Shown here in pieces: positions 43,766 to 51,560 of a stretch of DNA of 64,000 bases (the first letter of the stretch is position 1; each line of letters opens with the position of its first letter). This DNA is from an uncultured Gemmiger sp. Lineage in GTDB: Bacteria > Bacillota > Clostridia > Oscillospirales > Ruminococcaceae. The notes under the pieces were generated by a model, which saw nothing but the letters and a program-made list of their open reading frames with translations, did not search any database and was not told the origin of the DNA. Position numbers and translations under genes: made by a program. The DNA is taken from contig CAKSUQ010000002.1 of assembly GCA_934502625.1 (NCBI GenBank), forward strand, positions 1 to 64,000, given 5' to 3'.

Positions 43766-43937
43766 TCAGTTGCTCACAGGCAAAAGGTGTTTCTTCCGGC
43801 TGATAATTTCCCAAAAGTATCTGTATGGATTGGTATTGCTTCTCAGTAACAACAAGCAATCGAATTGAGCCGTTTGGCGGCAGGGATGCCTTCAAGCAGC
43901 TTTCATGCTTTTTAACAGCGTCGTTGCCGTTGTATAA
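43766..43937 (-). pseudogene. cas2: cas2 remnant (C-terminal part only)
   Basis: Directly after the cas9 stop, in another frame, lies an open stretch of about 57 codons ending at TGA 43766-43768. It reads LYNGNDAVKKHESCLKASLP, then PNGSIRLLVVTEKQYQSIQI, then LLGNYQPEE. The segment G-S-I-R-L-L-V-V-T-E-K-Q matches the conserved C-terminal strand of type II Cas2 proteins (compare GNVRLLAVTEKQF and GNITILTVTEKQF, from memory), and NGNDAVKKH fits the helix before it. The first half of Cas2, including its catalytic-type aspartate, and all of cas1 are absent. GGAGGTGA at the cas9 stop may be the old cas1 ribosome site. Confidence 0.82.
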
Positions 43938-43938
43938 G

Positions 43939-46900
43939 TCACCTCCGTTGTGCGGGGAAGTTTTGACGTTTTTCTTTTTTTACCAGAGTGTAATTGCCAA
44001 GAACATCAACTTGATACTTTCGAACCTCCTTTAATGTTTTGAACCCCAGGCTTCCCACTATGTATGCGTTATCATGCGTGGTTACTGTAATTGCACCTGT
44101 CGAGATATTTCCGCTTTCAAAATAAGCAAACGTACGATCTGCCAACATTTCTTTTTCGAGGGTACTATCTGCATTTTGCACTTTAAATTTTATTGCGCGC
44201 TTTCCTTCAATGCAAACAAGGTCATTCTGGCAAAGCGAGAACAAGAAGTCCTTTTCCTGCATCTCTTTCCACTCTGCATAATTTTTGTATGCAACGACCG
44301 CCTTGTTGGGCAATTTCGGTTTCACCGTATCTGCCACATAAATCGGCACCCAATAGTAGCCATCATCCGGCACATAATACACATCAATGCGTACCATAGT
44401 ATCATTATCGGCCACGCCTTTTCCTTCATGAACCGCAACGGTGCTGGTAGCTTTATCGTATATCTTGACCTTCCGTACCTGCGCCCCCGGCGTCCCATCC
44501 GCACGCGGTTTAAAGAACGGCTCTGCAAACGCCTTCTTTCCGTCTCCACCAAATGCCTTCAGCTGCGCTTTCAGGGCGTTATATAGCAGAGTATCACTGC
44601 TCGGATTAAAATATCCTGCAATCTCCCCATCTTTATCAAGTTTCAAATCTGTGATTGGACGACGCTGAACCGTATGTGTATCGTCCAGACGTCCCTTTAT
44701 TGTTTCCTTGTGTGCCGCTCCCGTCACTTTATGCCGTGGCATACGCGAAACAAACACAGGCTTAATGCTTGCTATATCAACGTCCTGATAATATGCCGGG
44801 TTGATCTTCATCAAATTTTCCTGCGGGCAGGCAGACAGGCGCTGCGTTATCTCATCACGGAAGTGCGGCCATGGCTCCGGGAAATGCTCATTGTGTGTCT
44901 CATACGCTTCAACACGTTTATAGAATTCAGACACACGTTTTATCACCCCCTGTGTCGTACAGGCAATAACAGATGCATCCACTGCATGATGCAAATCACC
45001 GTCGGCGCGCACTTTGCTCAGCCCCCAGCGCTTGCGCAGGAACGCAGTAACCGCACCGTTCACCGCGACGACCCGCTGCTTGCTTGCTGCAGGGCAGCCC
45101 GCAAACGCCAAATGTCCCCGAATGTAATTTAGCATAAAGCTGGCAATATATTGTGTATCCTGTAAGTTGCGCTGTCTAAAGCCCTTGCTGTCCTCTTCGC
45201 TGAGCTTTTCTTTCAATAGATTCTGACGCTTACGGTAATTTTTTACACTTGCTTTTGTATAAACAATGAAGTCCTCCCGTCGTTTACCTTGCAAGTACTG
45301 CAGCGGCAAGCGATTACCTTTCTGGCGGTTTTCCGATGCCAGTACAAGCACCTTGTTCGTGCGGCGGTCGTCGAAACTGATGCTATACGGAATAATGTGG
45401 TCTACCTCAGCATAGCCCGAAACCGTAATAACCTTTTCTAATTCCAGCGGTTGCAGTGAATACGCACACCGTCCATCTTGCTCTCTCCACAACCGGTATT
45501 TTACAAGATCCTGCCCTGTGATATTTTTTCCCGGGAATAATTCATGCAAATCTTTCATCAAGCGCTCGTTCTCGGCATTATTGTCTTTCATGGCCTTGTC
45601 AAGATCGTTCCGCTGCTGGAAGTTTTTGCTCATCTCCCGTGCTAGTTCTAAGTGGATATTAACCGGACTTTCGCCTTGCTCGCGAATGATTGCGTTGACA
45701 ACCTTGATTGTCTGTGCCACTGCCCGCCGCACCACCGGGCTTGTAATGTCCTCCATTTCCTCTGTGGATGCAGGTAAGCGCTGTGATTTTTCGCCGTTTT
45801 GATTTCCCTGAAAATCATATCCGGCCGCTTGGCAGGCATCATTATAATTCATGCCCTGTTCCAGATAGGGAATCAGCTTTCGGCACGCCTTGACGGAAAT
45901 ATGCCCAAACCCGGTAAAGCTCGGCAGTGTCATCAAAGCCTCTATTTCCAGCGGCTCAAATTGTGCCTGCTCTAATGCCGTCCGCAGCTTTTCCTCGTTT
46001 TTAAAATACGTCAGCGCTGTTGCCGCCGCGTCCAATCGTTCTCGGCTTACACTGCGGATGTAATCTTTCTTTAGCGTGTTCAGTGCCTTCCGCATTTTGT
46101 GATAGCAGGGGAGTGCTGCTATTTTTTCTTTCTTCTCACAATCTTCTGCTGTTTTGTCCGTGCGGTATCGTACCGTATTAAACCGCATCTGCTCTGGCAG
46201 GGCGAGCACCTTGCGTATCCGAGCAAAATCCAGTTTATCTGTCTGATAGCACACAGAAAGCAGTTCTTGCCGCTCAGCCGCCGTCAGGGCTCGACTCGTT
46301 CCATCTTCCACAATGCGGATATGATTGATTTTTTGCAGCAGCGTAAAGTATTCGAACGACCAGGTCGCTTTTGCTGCACGCGGCTCTGCCTTCCCTTCAA
46401 GAGTGCAGGTGCCGACCATTTTTTCAATCATATTACCGCCATAGGGGCTATTTCCGCCCGGCCCTTCGTCGAAAGACCTTTGTCGCGTCAAAATCGTGAG
46501 GTATTCCGCTTCCATCTCCGGAGACGCCCATACCGCACCGTACTGGCGCTGCGCCGCAAAAAGTTTTCTGGCCTCATCCACGATTTGATCGCGCTTGACC
46601 GTTGAGAGATAGTTTTCCGTTTTGTTTCGTTTGTGAATGGCAAACACAGGGTCTCGGTACATCATCTCGCCGACAGTGCGGTAGTGGTTTTCTTCCATTC
46701 GGCGAGTGTTCGCATCGATTGCCTGCAACAGCTTTCCATCCTTTTGGGCATCATCCGCCTTGCGGTTACTGCGGAATCCCCGGCGCTGCATGAGATGCAA
46801 CAGAATGCGAGCGAAATCCAATTCTGTCACTGCACCATCCAACGCTTGCACGCGCAGAGCGTAAATGTCCGGCAGGTGTCCTGCCTGCACCGCCTGTTCG

Positions 46901-47175
46901 ATTTCTTCTTTTCCCGGCAAGTCATTTTTGCCCATCAACTCATACAGATCAGCTTTGCGCAGGTTACGCCGTCGCAATCTGCGGCGTGTGCTGCGGGCTT
47001 CGCGGCGTGGTGCGGCAAGGCTCTCGCCAGTTTTCGGCTGTTCTGCTCTGTCAAATATCCGAGAGCCACAGCGAATCAGGCCATAGGGCTCCGCATTCTC
47101 ATTCAGCGCCACCACTGCCCAGCCCACGGACGCAACACCAATATCCAAACCAATTCCATAGGGATGCTTCATCAT
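43939..47175 (-). CDS. cas9: Type II-C Cas9 nuclease, GeoCas9-like
   Basis: An RNA-guided DNA nuclease of 1078 residues, the compact type II-C size. Order: RuvC-I with GIGLDIGVASVGWAV (Asp11), arginine-rich bridge helix (RREARSTRRRLRRRNLRK, about 57-74), REC lobe (about 75-490), RuvC-II NIHLELAREMSK (Glu510), HNH with RCAYSLQPLE then EVDHIIPYS (His593) and ENRQKGNR (Asn616), RuvC-III DLHHAVDAS (His729/His730, Asp733), and a PAM-interacting domain containing YAEWKEMQEKDF. All nuclease residues are intact and the whole resembles Geobacillus Cas9. ATG 47175 is preferred because AAAGGA lies 7 bases upstream; GTG 47181 is too close. Codon use is visibly more AT-rich than neighbours, suggesting acquisition by transfer. 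No cas1, cas4 or csn2 follows. Confidence 0.98.
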   Translation of the reverse strand: MMKHPYGIGLDIGVASVGWAVVALNENAEPYGLIRCGSRIFDRAEQPKTGESLAAPRREARSTRRRLRRRNLRKADLYELMGKNDLPGKEEIEQAVQAGHLPDIYALRVQALDGAVTELDFARILLHLMQRRGFRSNRKADDAQKDGKLLQAIDANTRRMEENHYRTVGEMMYRDPVFAIHKRNKTENYLSTVKRDQIVDEARKLFAAQRQYGAVWASPEMEAEYLTILTRQRSFDEGPGGNSPYGGNMIEKMVGTCTLEGKAEPRAAKATWSFEYFTLLQKINHIRIVEDGTSRALTAAERQELLSVCYQTDKLDFARIRKVLALPEQMRFNTVRYRTDKTAEDCEKKEKIAALPCYHKMRKALNTLKKDYIRSVSRERLDAAATALTYFKNEEKLRTALEQAQFEPLEIEALMTLPSFTGFGHISVKACRKLIPYLEQGMNYNDACQAAGYDFQGNQNGEKSQRLPASTEEMEDITSPVVRRAVAQTIKVVNAIIREQGESPVNIHLELAREMSKNFQQRNDLDKAMKDNNAENERLMKDLHELFPGKNITGQDLVKYRLWREQDGRCAYSLQPLELEKVITVSGYAEVDHIIPYSISFDDRRTNKVLVLASENRQKGNRLPLQYLQGKRREDFIVYTKASVKNYRKRQNLLKEKLSEEDSKGFRQRNLQDTQYIASFMLNYIRGHLAFAGCPAASKQRVVAVNGAVTAFLRKRWGLSKVRADGDLHHAVDASVIACTTQGVIKRVSEFYKRVEAYETHNEHFPEPWPHFRDEITQRLSACPQENLMKINPAYYQDVDIASIKPVFVSRMPRHKVTGAAHKETIKGRLDDTHTVQRRPITDLKLDKDGEIAGYFNPSSDTLLYNALKAQLKAFGGDGKKAFAEPFFKPRADGTPGAQVRKVKIYDKATSTVAVHEGKGVADNDTMVRIDVYYVPDDGYYWVPIYVADTVKPKLPNKAVVAYKNYAEWKEMQEKDFLFSLCQNDLVCIEGKRAIKFKVQNADSTLEKEMLADRTFAYFESGNISTGAITVTTHDNAYIVGSLGFKTLKEVRKYQVDVLGNYTLVKKEKRQNFPAQRR

Positions 47176-47201
47176 GCGCACATCCTTTCACCTTTTCTAT
47201 T

Positions 47202-47230
47202 ATCATATCGTATCACAAGTCTGTTGACAA
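47202..47230 (-). promoter_or_regulatory. Promoter of cas9
   Basis: TTGTCA, a 17-base spacer and TATGAT on the minus strand, between the tracrRNA terminator and the cas9 ribosome site. Confidence 0.75.
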
Positions 47231-47255
47231 CTGACGATTTAAACGAAAATTTGAC

Positions 47256-47355
47256 AAAAAAGATGACGCCCTGCCATTTGGCAGGGCGTCAGAGCTTTAC
47301 GGTTCCATGACCTTATCATAGCAACCATAATAGTTCTTGGTATGGTATAAGAACT
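47256..47355 (-). ncRNA. tracrRNA
   Basis: About 100 bases. The anti-repeat (47315-47350) begins TTATACCATACCAAGAACTA and is complementary to the 3' 17 bases of the repeat, while its end CTATGAT pairs with GTCATAG at the repeat 5' end, leaving an internal bulge as in other Cas9 duplexes. It is followed by AAGGTCATGGAACCGT, a nexus-like segment, and a perfect terminal hairpin GACGCCCTGCCA/TGGCAGGGCGTC ending in six T. It lies upstream of cas9 on the same strand with its own promoter. Confidence 0.93.
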
Positions 47356-47361
47356 GTCTGT

Positions 47362-47390
47362 ATTATACTACATCATCGGGTAAAGTGCAA
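47362..47390 (-). promoter_or_regulatory. Promoter of tracrRNA
   Basis: TTGCAC, a 17-base spacer and TATAAT on the minus strand; start expected about 7 bases downstream, just ahead of the anti-repeat. Confidence 0.82.
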
Positions 47391-47417
47391 GCCCATAATG
47401 GTACCCGCAATAAATCT

Positions 47418-48320
47418 TTACGGCAGCTGCGGGGCGTAGGCCTCCAGATTGCGGGGCTTGCCCTCGTAGACGATGGCGATGCCGTCGGGGCCGGTGTTGG
47501 CGCTGACGACGCCGCCCAGCTGGAAGACGATCAGCGGCGCATGGCCGAAGGCCTTTTTGCACAGCTTCACCAGTTCGTCGCGCTTGGCGGTACTGGACGT
47601 GTAGGCCACCATGTAGGGGGTGTCCTTCATCGAGTCGACGCGGCTCTCGACCCATTTCAGCATGGCGGCGGGCACGGCGGCGTCACCGCGGACTTTCGCC
47701 TCCACCTTCGAGACGCCCGCGTTCAGGCTGATGATGGGGCGGATGCCCAGCAGGTCGCCCACGACGGCGGCGGCAGCGCTGACACGGCCGGACTTTTTCA
47801 TCTGCCTCAGGCTGTAGGCGGCCAGACAGATTTCCACGCAGTCCAGCTTCTGCTTCAGCTCGGCAACGCAGGTCGCCAGCTCGCCGCCGTTGCGCACCTT
47901 ACGGGCGCACTCACAGAAATACCAGCCGTAGGGCATCGAGTAGGTGTGGCTGTCGATGGCCTGAATTTTCATCGTGTAGCCGGGGCGCTCTTCCTCCAGC
48001 AGCTCCATCGCCTTGACGGCGTTGTTGTAGGTGCTGGAACCGCCCGCGTTGATGCTCAGGTAGACGAGGTCGGTGTAGCCCTCGTCGACATAGCGGGCGT
48101 AAATTTCACAGAATTGCAGCTGGGTGATGGCGGCGGTGGTGGGCACACCCTGCGCGTCGCGCATCATCTGGTAGAACTGGTCGTTCGTGAAGTCCTTGCG
48201 CTCCATGTACTCTTTGCCATCGAGATTGATGGGGAAGCCCACGACCTCGATGCCGTATTTATCCGCAAGCTCCTGCGGAATGTCGGAACAGGAATCCGTC
48301 AGAAAACCGATCTTGCTCAT
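47418..48320 (-). CDS. DegV family fatty-acid-binding protein
   Basis: A 300-residue DegV protein, which binds a fatty acid and in Gram-positives (as FakB) presents it to the FakA kinase. The N-terminal domain has FLTDSCSDIPQELADKYGI (6-24), the ligand serine region is in GVPTTAAITQLQF, and the C-terminal domain includes KSGRVSAAAAVVGDLLGIRPI and GIAIVYEGKP at the end. It overlaps the stop of trmL by four bases (ATGA). No terminator is visible after it, so transcripts may run into the tracrRNA promoter region. Confidence 0.93.
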   Translation of the reverse strand: MSKIGFLTDSCSDIPQELADKYGIEVVGFPINLDGKEYMERKDFTNDQFYQMMRDAQGVPTTAAITQLQFCEIYARYVDEGYTDLVYLSINAGGSSTYNNAVKAMELLEEERPGYTMKIQAIDSHTYSMPYGWYFCECARKVRNGGELATCVAELKQKLDCVEICLAAYSLRQMKKSGRVSAAAAVVGDLLGIRPIISLNAGVSKVEAKVRGDAAVPAAMLKWVESRVDSMKDTPYMVAYTSSTAKRDELVKLCKKAFGHAPLIVFQLGGVVSANTGPDGIAIVYEGKPRNLEAYAPQLP

Positions 48321-48826
48321 TTTACATCCTCACTCCATTCGTAGCGGGTCAGCTGCCCGCAGGTCTCCAAGTCGGCAAAGTCCCATTGGCGCAGCGCCTC
48401 GTACACGCCCACCGCCACCGCGTTGGACAGGTTCAGGCAGCGCTCACCCTTGCGCATCGGCATCCGCACGCAGTCTGGCTCGTGGGCGGCCAACAGTTCT
48501 TCCGGCAGACCGCCGTCCTCGCGCCCAAAGACCAGATACGCGCCGTCGGGGTAGTTCACGTCCACATGGCGGCGCGGACCTTTGGACGTGAAGTAGAAAA
48601 ACGGGCCTTCGTTTTTAGCAAAAAAGTCCGCCAAGTCTTTATAATATGTTATATCAAGCTGGTGCCAGTAGTCAAGCCCGGCACGCTTTAATTTTTTATC
48701 GTCGACGGTAAATCCCATCGGCCCCACCATATGCAGCCGCGCGCCCGTCACCGCGCAGGTACGCGCGATATTACCAGAGTTTTGCGGGATCTGCGGCTCG
48801 ACCAATACGATATTCAAGGTTGGCAT
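48317..48826 (-). CDS. trmL: tRNA 2'-O-methyltransferase TrmL
   Basis: Methylates the 2'-O of the wobble base (34) of leucine tRNAs. The 169-residue SPOUT protein begins MPTLNIVLVEPQIPQNSGNI (the N-S-G-N-I-A-R-T SAM/knot element) and has YLVFGREDGGLPEE and RMPMRKGERCLNLSNAVAVG, the trefoil-knot motifs. ATG 48826 follows AAAGGAC; a longer frame reads through palindrome cluster J. It leads a two-gene unit with degV. Confidence 0.95.
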   Translation of the reverse strand: MPTLNIVLVEPQIPQNSGNIARTCAVTGARLHMVGPMGFTVDDKKLKRAGLDYWHQLDITYYKDLADFFAKNEGPFFYFTSKGPRRHVDVNYPDGAYLVFGREDGGLPEELLAAHEPDCVRMPMRKGERCLNLSNAVAVGVYEALRQWDFADLETCGQLTRYEWSEDVK

Positions 48827-48875
48827 AAATTTACAGTCCTTTATCTCTTTCTTGCCCTCCCTTGGGGGAGGGTGC

Positions 48876-48945
48876 GGGCGGATATTAAATCCGCCCCTAT
48901 GATCACCCGTAGGGCGGGGTGCCCTCACCCCGGCGGGCAGTTCCC
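48876..48945. repeat. Modular palindrome cluster J
   Basis: GGGCGGAT/ATCCGCCC (here with a TTAA center) ending CCCTAT, then GTAGGGC with GGGGTG/CACCCC. The second unit has lost part of its right flank. Confidence 0.75.
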
Positions 48946-48947
48946 GC

Positions 48948-49778
48948 TCACTCCTGCCTTAGCTTCGGCAAAGCGTTTTCCAACCAGACGCCCAGACGTT
49001 CGTCTGCGCCCTCCGGGGTCTGGCGGATACACTCGGCCACGAAGGCGGCGGCTGCCTGCACGGCGGCCTGCGGCACATTGCCCTGCAAGATGCGTCCCAC
49101 CAGCACGGCGGCAAAAATATCCCCCGTGCCGTGGAACATCCGGGGCAGCAGCGGTGTTTTTACGGTGTAACCCTCGCCGCCGCGCGCCGCGCCCACACAG
49201 CCTATGTACCGCCCGCCGCCCAAGCCGGTCACGCCCGTAACAACAACATTCGGCGCAATGCGGGTCAGCCGCGCGGCCTGTTCCGCCGCCTGCCCGGCAC
49301 TGCCCACGCCGGGCAGCGGGTCGCCCAGCAGCAGCGCCGCCTCGGTGCCGTTGGGCACGATCAAGTCGGCCTTACTGCACAGGTTGTACATGGCAGGCAC
49401 CATGTCCGCGCCCAGCCCGCTGTACAGCCGCCCGCCGTCGCCCAGCACCGGGTCGACGACCTTGAACGCCTGCGGCCAGAGGTCGAACGCCTGCTCGACG
49501 AGCTTTGCCTGCGCCGCGTCCGCCAGATAGCCGGAGTAGATGCAGTCAAATTTCACGCCCAACCGATGATATTGTGCCAGCGCAGCGGAGCCGTAGCGCG
49601 GGTCGGCCAGCTTAGCAGGCACGCCAAGCCCGCCCGTGTGGGTGGACAGCACCGCCGTGGGCAGCGCCACCGCCTGCACCCCCAGCGTCGAGAGCACCGG
49701 CACGATGACGGACAGCGCTGCCCGGCCGAGGCCCGGCAGATCATGGATGGCTAGTACAGTTTTCGGCGCGTTCGTCAC
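48948..49778 (-). CDS. Pyridoxal/pyridoxamine kinase
   Basis: A 276-residue ribokinase-fold kinase that phosphorylates vitamin B6 forms. The start VLAIHDLPGLGRAALSVIVP matches the PdxK/PdxY substrate segment, DCIYSGYLADAAQ and KVVDPVLGDGGRLY are typical, and FHGTGDIFAAV near 220 supplies the anion hole and catalytic Asp. It matches the clostridial pyridoxamine kinase group. It is monocistronic, flanked by palindrome cluster J and a 100-base upstream gap. Confidence 0.93.
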   Translation of the reverse strand: MTNAPKTVLAIHDLPGLGRAALSVIVPVLSTLGVQAVALPTAVLSTHTGGLGVPAKLADPRYGSAALAQYHRLGVKFDCIYSGYLADAAQAKLVEQAFDLWPQAFKVVDPVLGDGGRLYSGLGADMVPAMYNLCSKADLIVPNGTEAALLLGDPLPGVGSAGQAAEQAARLTRIAPNVVVTGVTGLGGGRYIGCVGAARGGEGYTVKTPLLPRMFHGTGDIFAAVLVGRILQGNVPQAAVQAAAAFVAECIRQTPEGADERLGVWLENALPKLRQE

Positions 49779-49892
49779 GGGCGGCCCCTCCTCACTTCTT
49801 GATTTCTCATTGATTTTACCATAAAAACCCGCGCAAAAAAAGCCGTATTGGGGCGATTGTTCCGATTTGTTTGGTTTTTGGGCAAAGACAAC

Positions 49893-49922
49893 AAAAAAGC
49901 CCCTGCTATCGGGGCTTTTCTC
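49893..49922 (-). terminator. Terminator after the XRE-type remnant
   Basis: AAAAGCCCC / GGGGCTTTTTT around a short loop on the minus strand, 35 bases after the remnant's stop codon. Confidence 0.85.
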
Positions 49923-49956
49923 TATCGACTGGTACAGTCCTTTTCCAAATGCCGCA

Positions 49957-50154
49957 CTATTTTTGCAGGTCTATTTTGATTTTTTCCAGCTGTAGCTGCA
50001 CTTTTGACAGCTCGCTGGAAATGCGTTTTGCATCCATTGACGGCAGCTCTGTTCTGCTGACAGGATAATCAATGTTCACATGGAAAAAATCCGCCAGTAC
50101 AATCAACGCCCGCGCGTCAGGCCGGGGCTTTCCGGTTTCATAATTGGAGAGCGT
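49957..50154 (-). pseudogene. Truncated XRE-family regulator
   Basis: A 65-codon stretch reads TLSNYETGKPRPDARALIVL then ADFFHVNIDYPVSRTELPSM and ends in a leucine/lysine coiled-coil-like tail (LSKVQLQLEKIKIDLQK). LSNYETGKPRPDA is the recognition-helix end of Cro/CI-type HTH domains. The first half of the HTH is missing, and the frame upstream reads straight into TAA within an AT-rich TACTAT...ATAGTA sequence, so no start is available. It retains its own terminator. Probably a decayed regulator cut by a deletion or insertion. Confidence 0.72.
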
Positions 50155-50192
50155 ATATTACTATATTAAGTCATAGTATTTTTTTAGTATGC

Positions 50193-50232
50193 AAAAAGCA
50201 CCCTCCGCGCGGCAGCGGAGGGTGCTTCTTTT
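50193..50232 (-). terminator. Terminator of the serC-serA operon
   Basis: AAGCACCCTCCGC / GCGGAGGGTGCTT around a short loop, with TTTTTG on the minus strand. Confidence 0.88.
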
Positions 50233-50259
50233 ACACATTTTTACGCAATTTTTTCACAA

Positions 50260-51420
50260 TCACAGGACGCGCACGCGGATGGCGGGCTCGATGGCGCCCA
50301 ACTTCACGGCCAGATCGTCGGTTACGTTGCCGGTCACGTCCAGCAGGGTATAGGCGACATCCTTTTTGCCCTTGTTCACCATGTTTTCGATGTTCAGGTG
50401 CGCTTCGGTCAGGATGCCGGTGATGGCCGAGATTGCGCCCGGCGCGTTTTTGTGGATGATGCAAATGCGGTGCCCGCCGACGCGCGGCTGGCTGACGTCG
50501 GGCAGGTTGACGCTGTGGTTGATGTTGCCGTTTTTCAGGTAGTCGCTCAGCTCGGCGGCGGCCATCACGGCGCAGTTCGTCTCGCTCTCCGGCGTGCTGG
50601 CGCCCAGATGCGGCGTGCAGAGCACACCCTTGACGCCCAGCAGCTCCTCGGTGGGGAAGTCGCAGAAATACTGCGCGACCTTGCCGCTGTTCAGCGCGTC
50701 CAGCAGGGCGGCATTGTCCACCAGCTCCCCGCGGGCGAAGTTCAGGACACGGACACCGTCCTTGCACATAGCCAGCGTCTGGGCGTTGATCGTGTGGCGG
50801 GTCGTGGGCAGGTAGGGGACATGGATGGTCAGGTAGTCGCAGCGGGGCAGCATATCGCCCAGCGTGACACAGTGCTGGACACTGCGGGACAGGCTCCACG
50901 CAGCATCGATGGAAATATACGGGTCATAGCCCAAAACCTCCATACCCAGCGCGACGGCGGCGTTGGCCACGCGCGCACCGATGGCACCCAGACCGATGAC
51001 GCCCAGCGTCTTGCCGCGCAGCTCGGGACCGACGAAGGCCTTTTTGCCCTTCTCCACGTCCTTGGCAATCGTATCACGGCCCTTGAGGGTCTGCGCCCAG
51101 TTCACGGCGTCCACCAGATTGCGGCTGCCCGCGACCAGCGCACCGACGACGAGCTCGGCCACGGCATTGGCGTTGGCGCCCGGCGTGTTGAACACGACGA
51201 TGCCCTTGTTCGTGCAGTCCTCCACGGGAATGTTGTTCGTACCGGCACCCGCGCGGGCGATGGCCAGCAGGCTGTCGGGCAGCGGGGCATCGTGCATATC
51301 GGCGCTGCGCACCAGAATGCCCTGCGGTGCAGCGGCCTCGTTGTCGATCTCAAACTGGTTGGCGGGCAGCTTGGCCAGACCCACCGGCGAGATAGCGTTC
51401 AATGTTTTGATGGTATACAT
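50260..51420 (-). CDS. serA: D-3-phosphoglycerate dehydrogenase
   Basis: Oxidises 3-phosphoglycerate in the first step of serine synthesis. The 386-residue protein has the D-2-hydroxyacid dehydrogenase fold: GAGTNNIPVEDC, the NAD-binding GVIGLGAIGARVANAA (about 138-153), FARGELVDNAALLDAL, the catalytic histidine in TPHLGAS, and a C-terminal ACT domain (RICIIHKNAPGAISAITGIL) that usually gives serine feedback. It lies downstream of serC on the same strand with a palindrome cluster between, so they probably form one operon. Confidence 0.96.
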   Translation of the reverse strand: MYTIKTLNAISPVGLAKLPANQFEIDNEAAAPQGILVRSADMHDAPLPDSLLAIARAGAGTNNIPVEDCTNKGIVVFNTPGANANAVAELVVGALVAGSRNLVDAVNWAQTLKGRDTIAKDVEKGKKAFVGPELRGKTLGVIGLGAIGARVANAAVALGMEVLGYDPYISIDAAWSLSRSVQHCVTLGDMLPRCDYLTIHVPYLPTTRHTINAQTLAMCKDGVRVLNFARGELVDNAALLDALNSGKVAQYFCDFPTEELLGVKGVLCTPHLGASTPESETNCAVMAAAELSDYLKNGNINHSVNLPDVSQPRVGGHRICIIHKNAPGAISAITGILTEAHLNIENMVNKGKKDVAYTLLDVTGNVTDDLAVKLGAIEPAIRVRVL

Positions 51421-51451
51421 ATATCGTTACTCCCTGTTCCCCTTATTTTGC

Positions 51452-51550
51452 GCTGTAGGGGCCGGACATGTCCGGCCCTCAGCCTTACGCAGCGGCCCTC
51501 TCACGGGTTGTTGCCAAAGTGCCGCGGGCCGGGCATGTCCGACCCCTACT
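51452..51550. repeat. Modular palindrome cluster K
   Basis: GTAGGGGCCGGACATGTCCG opens the cluster and a GCCGGGCATGTCCGACCCCTAC-like unit closes it, inside the serC-serA operon. The closing unit has lost perfect pairing. Confidence 0.78.
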
Positions 51551-51560
51551 GTGCGGCCAA

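Noticed and set aside
43000-48000. Intact cas1, cas2, cas4 or csn2 near cas9
   Set aside because: All frames between queT and degV were considered; only the partial cas2 was found.
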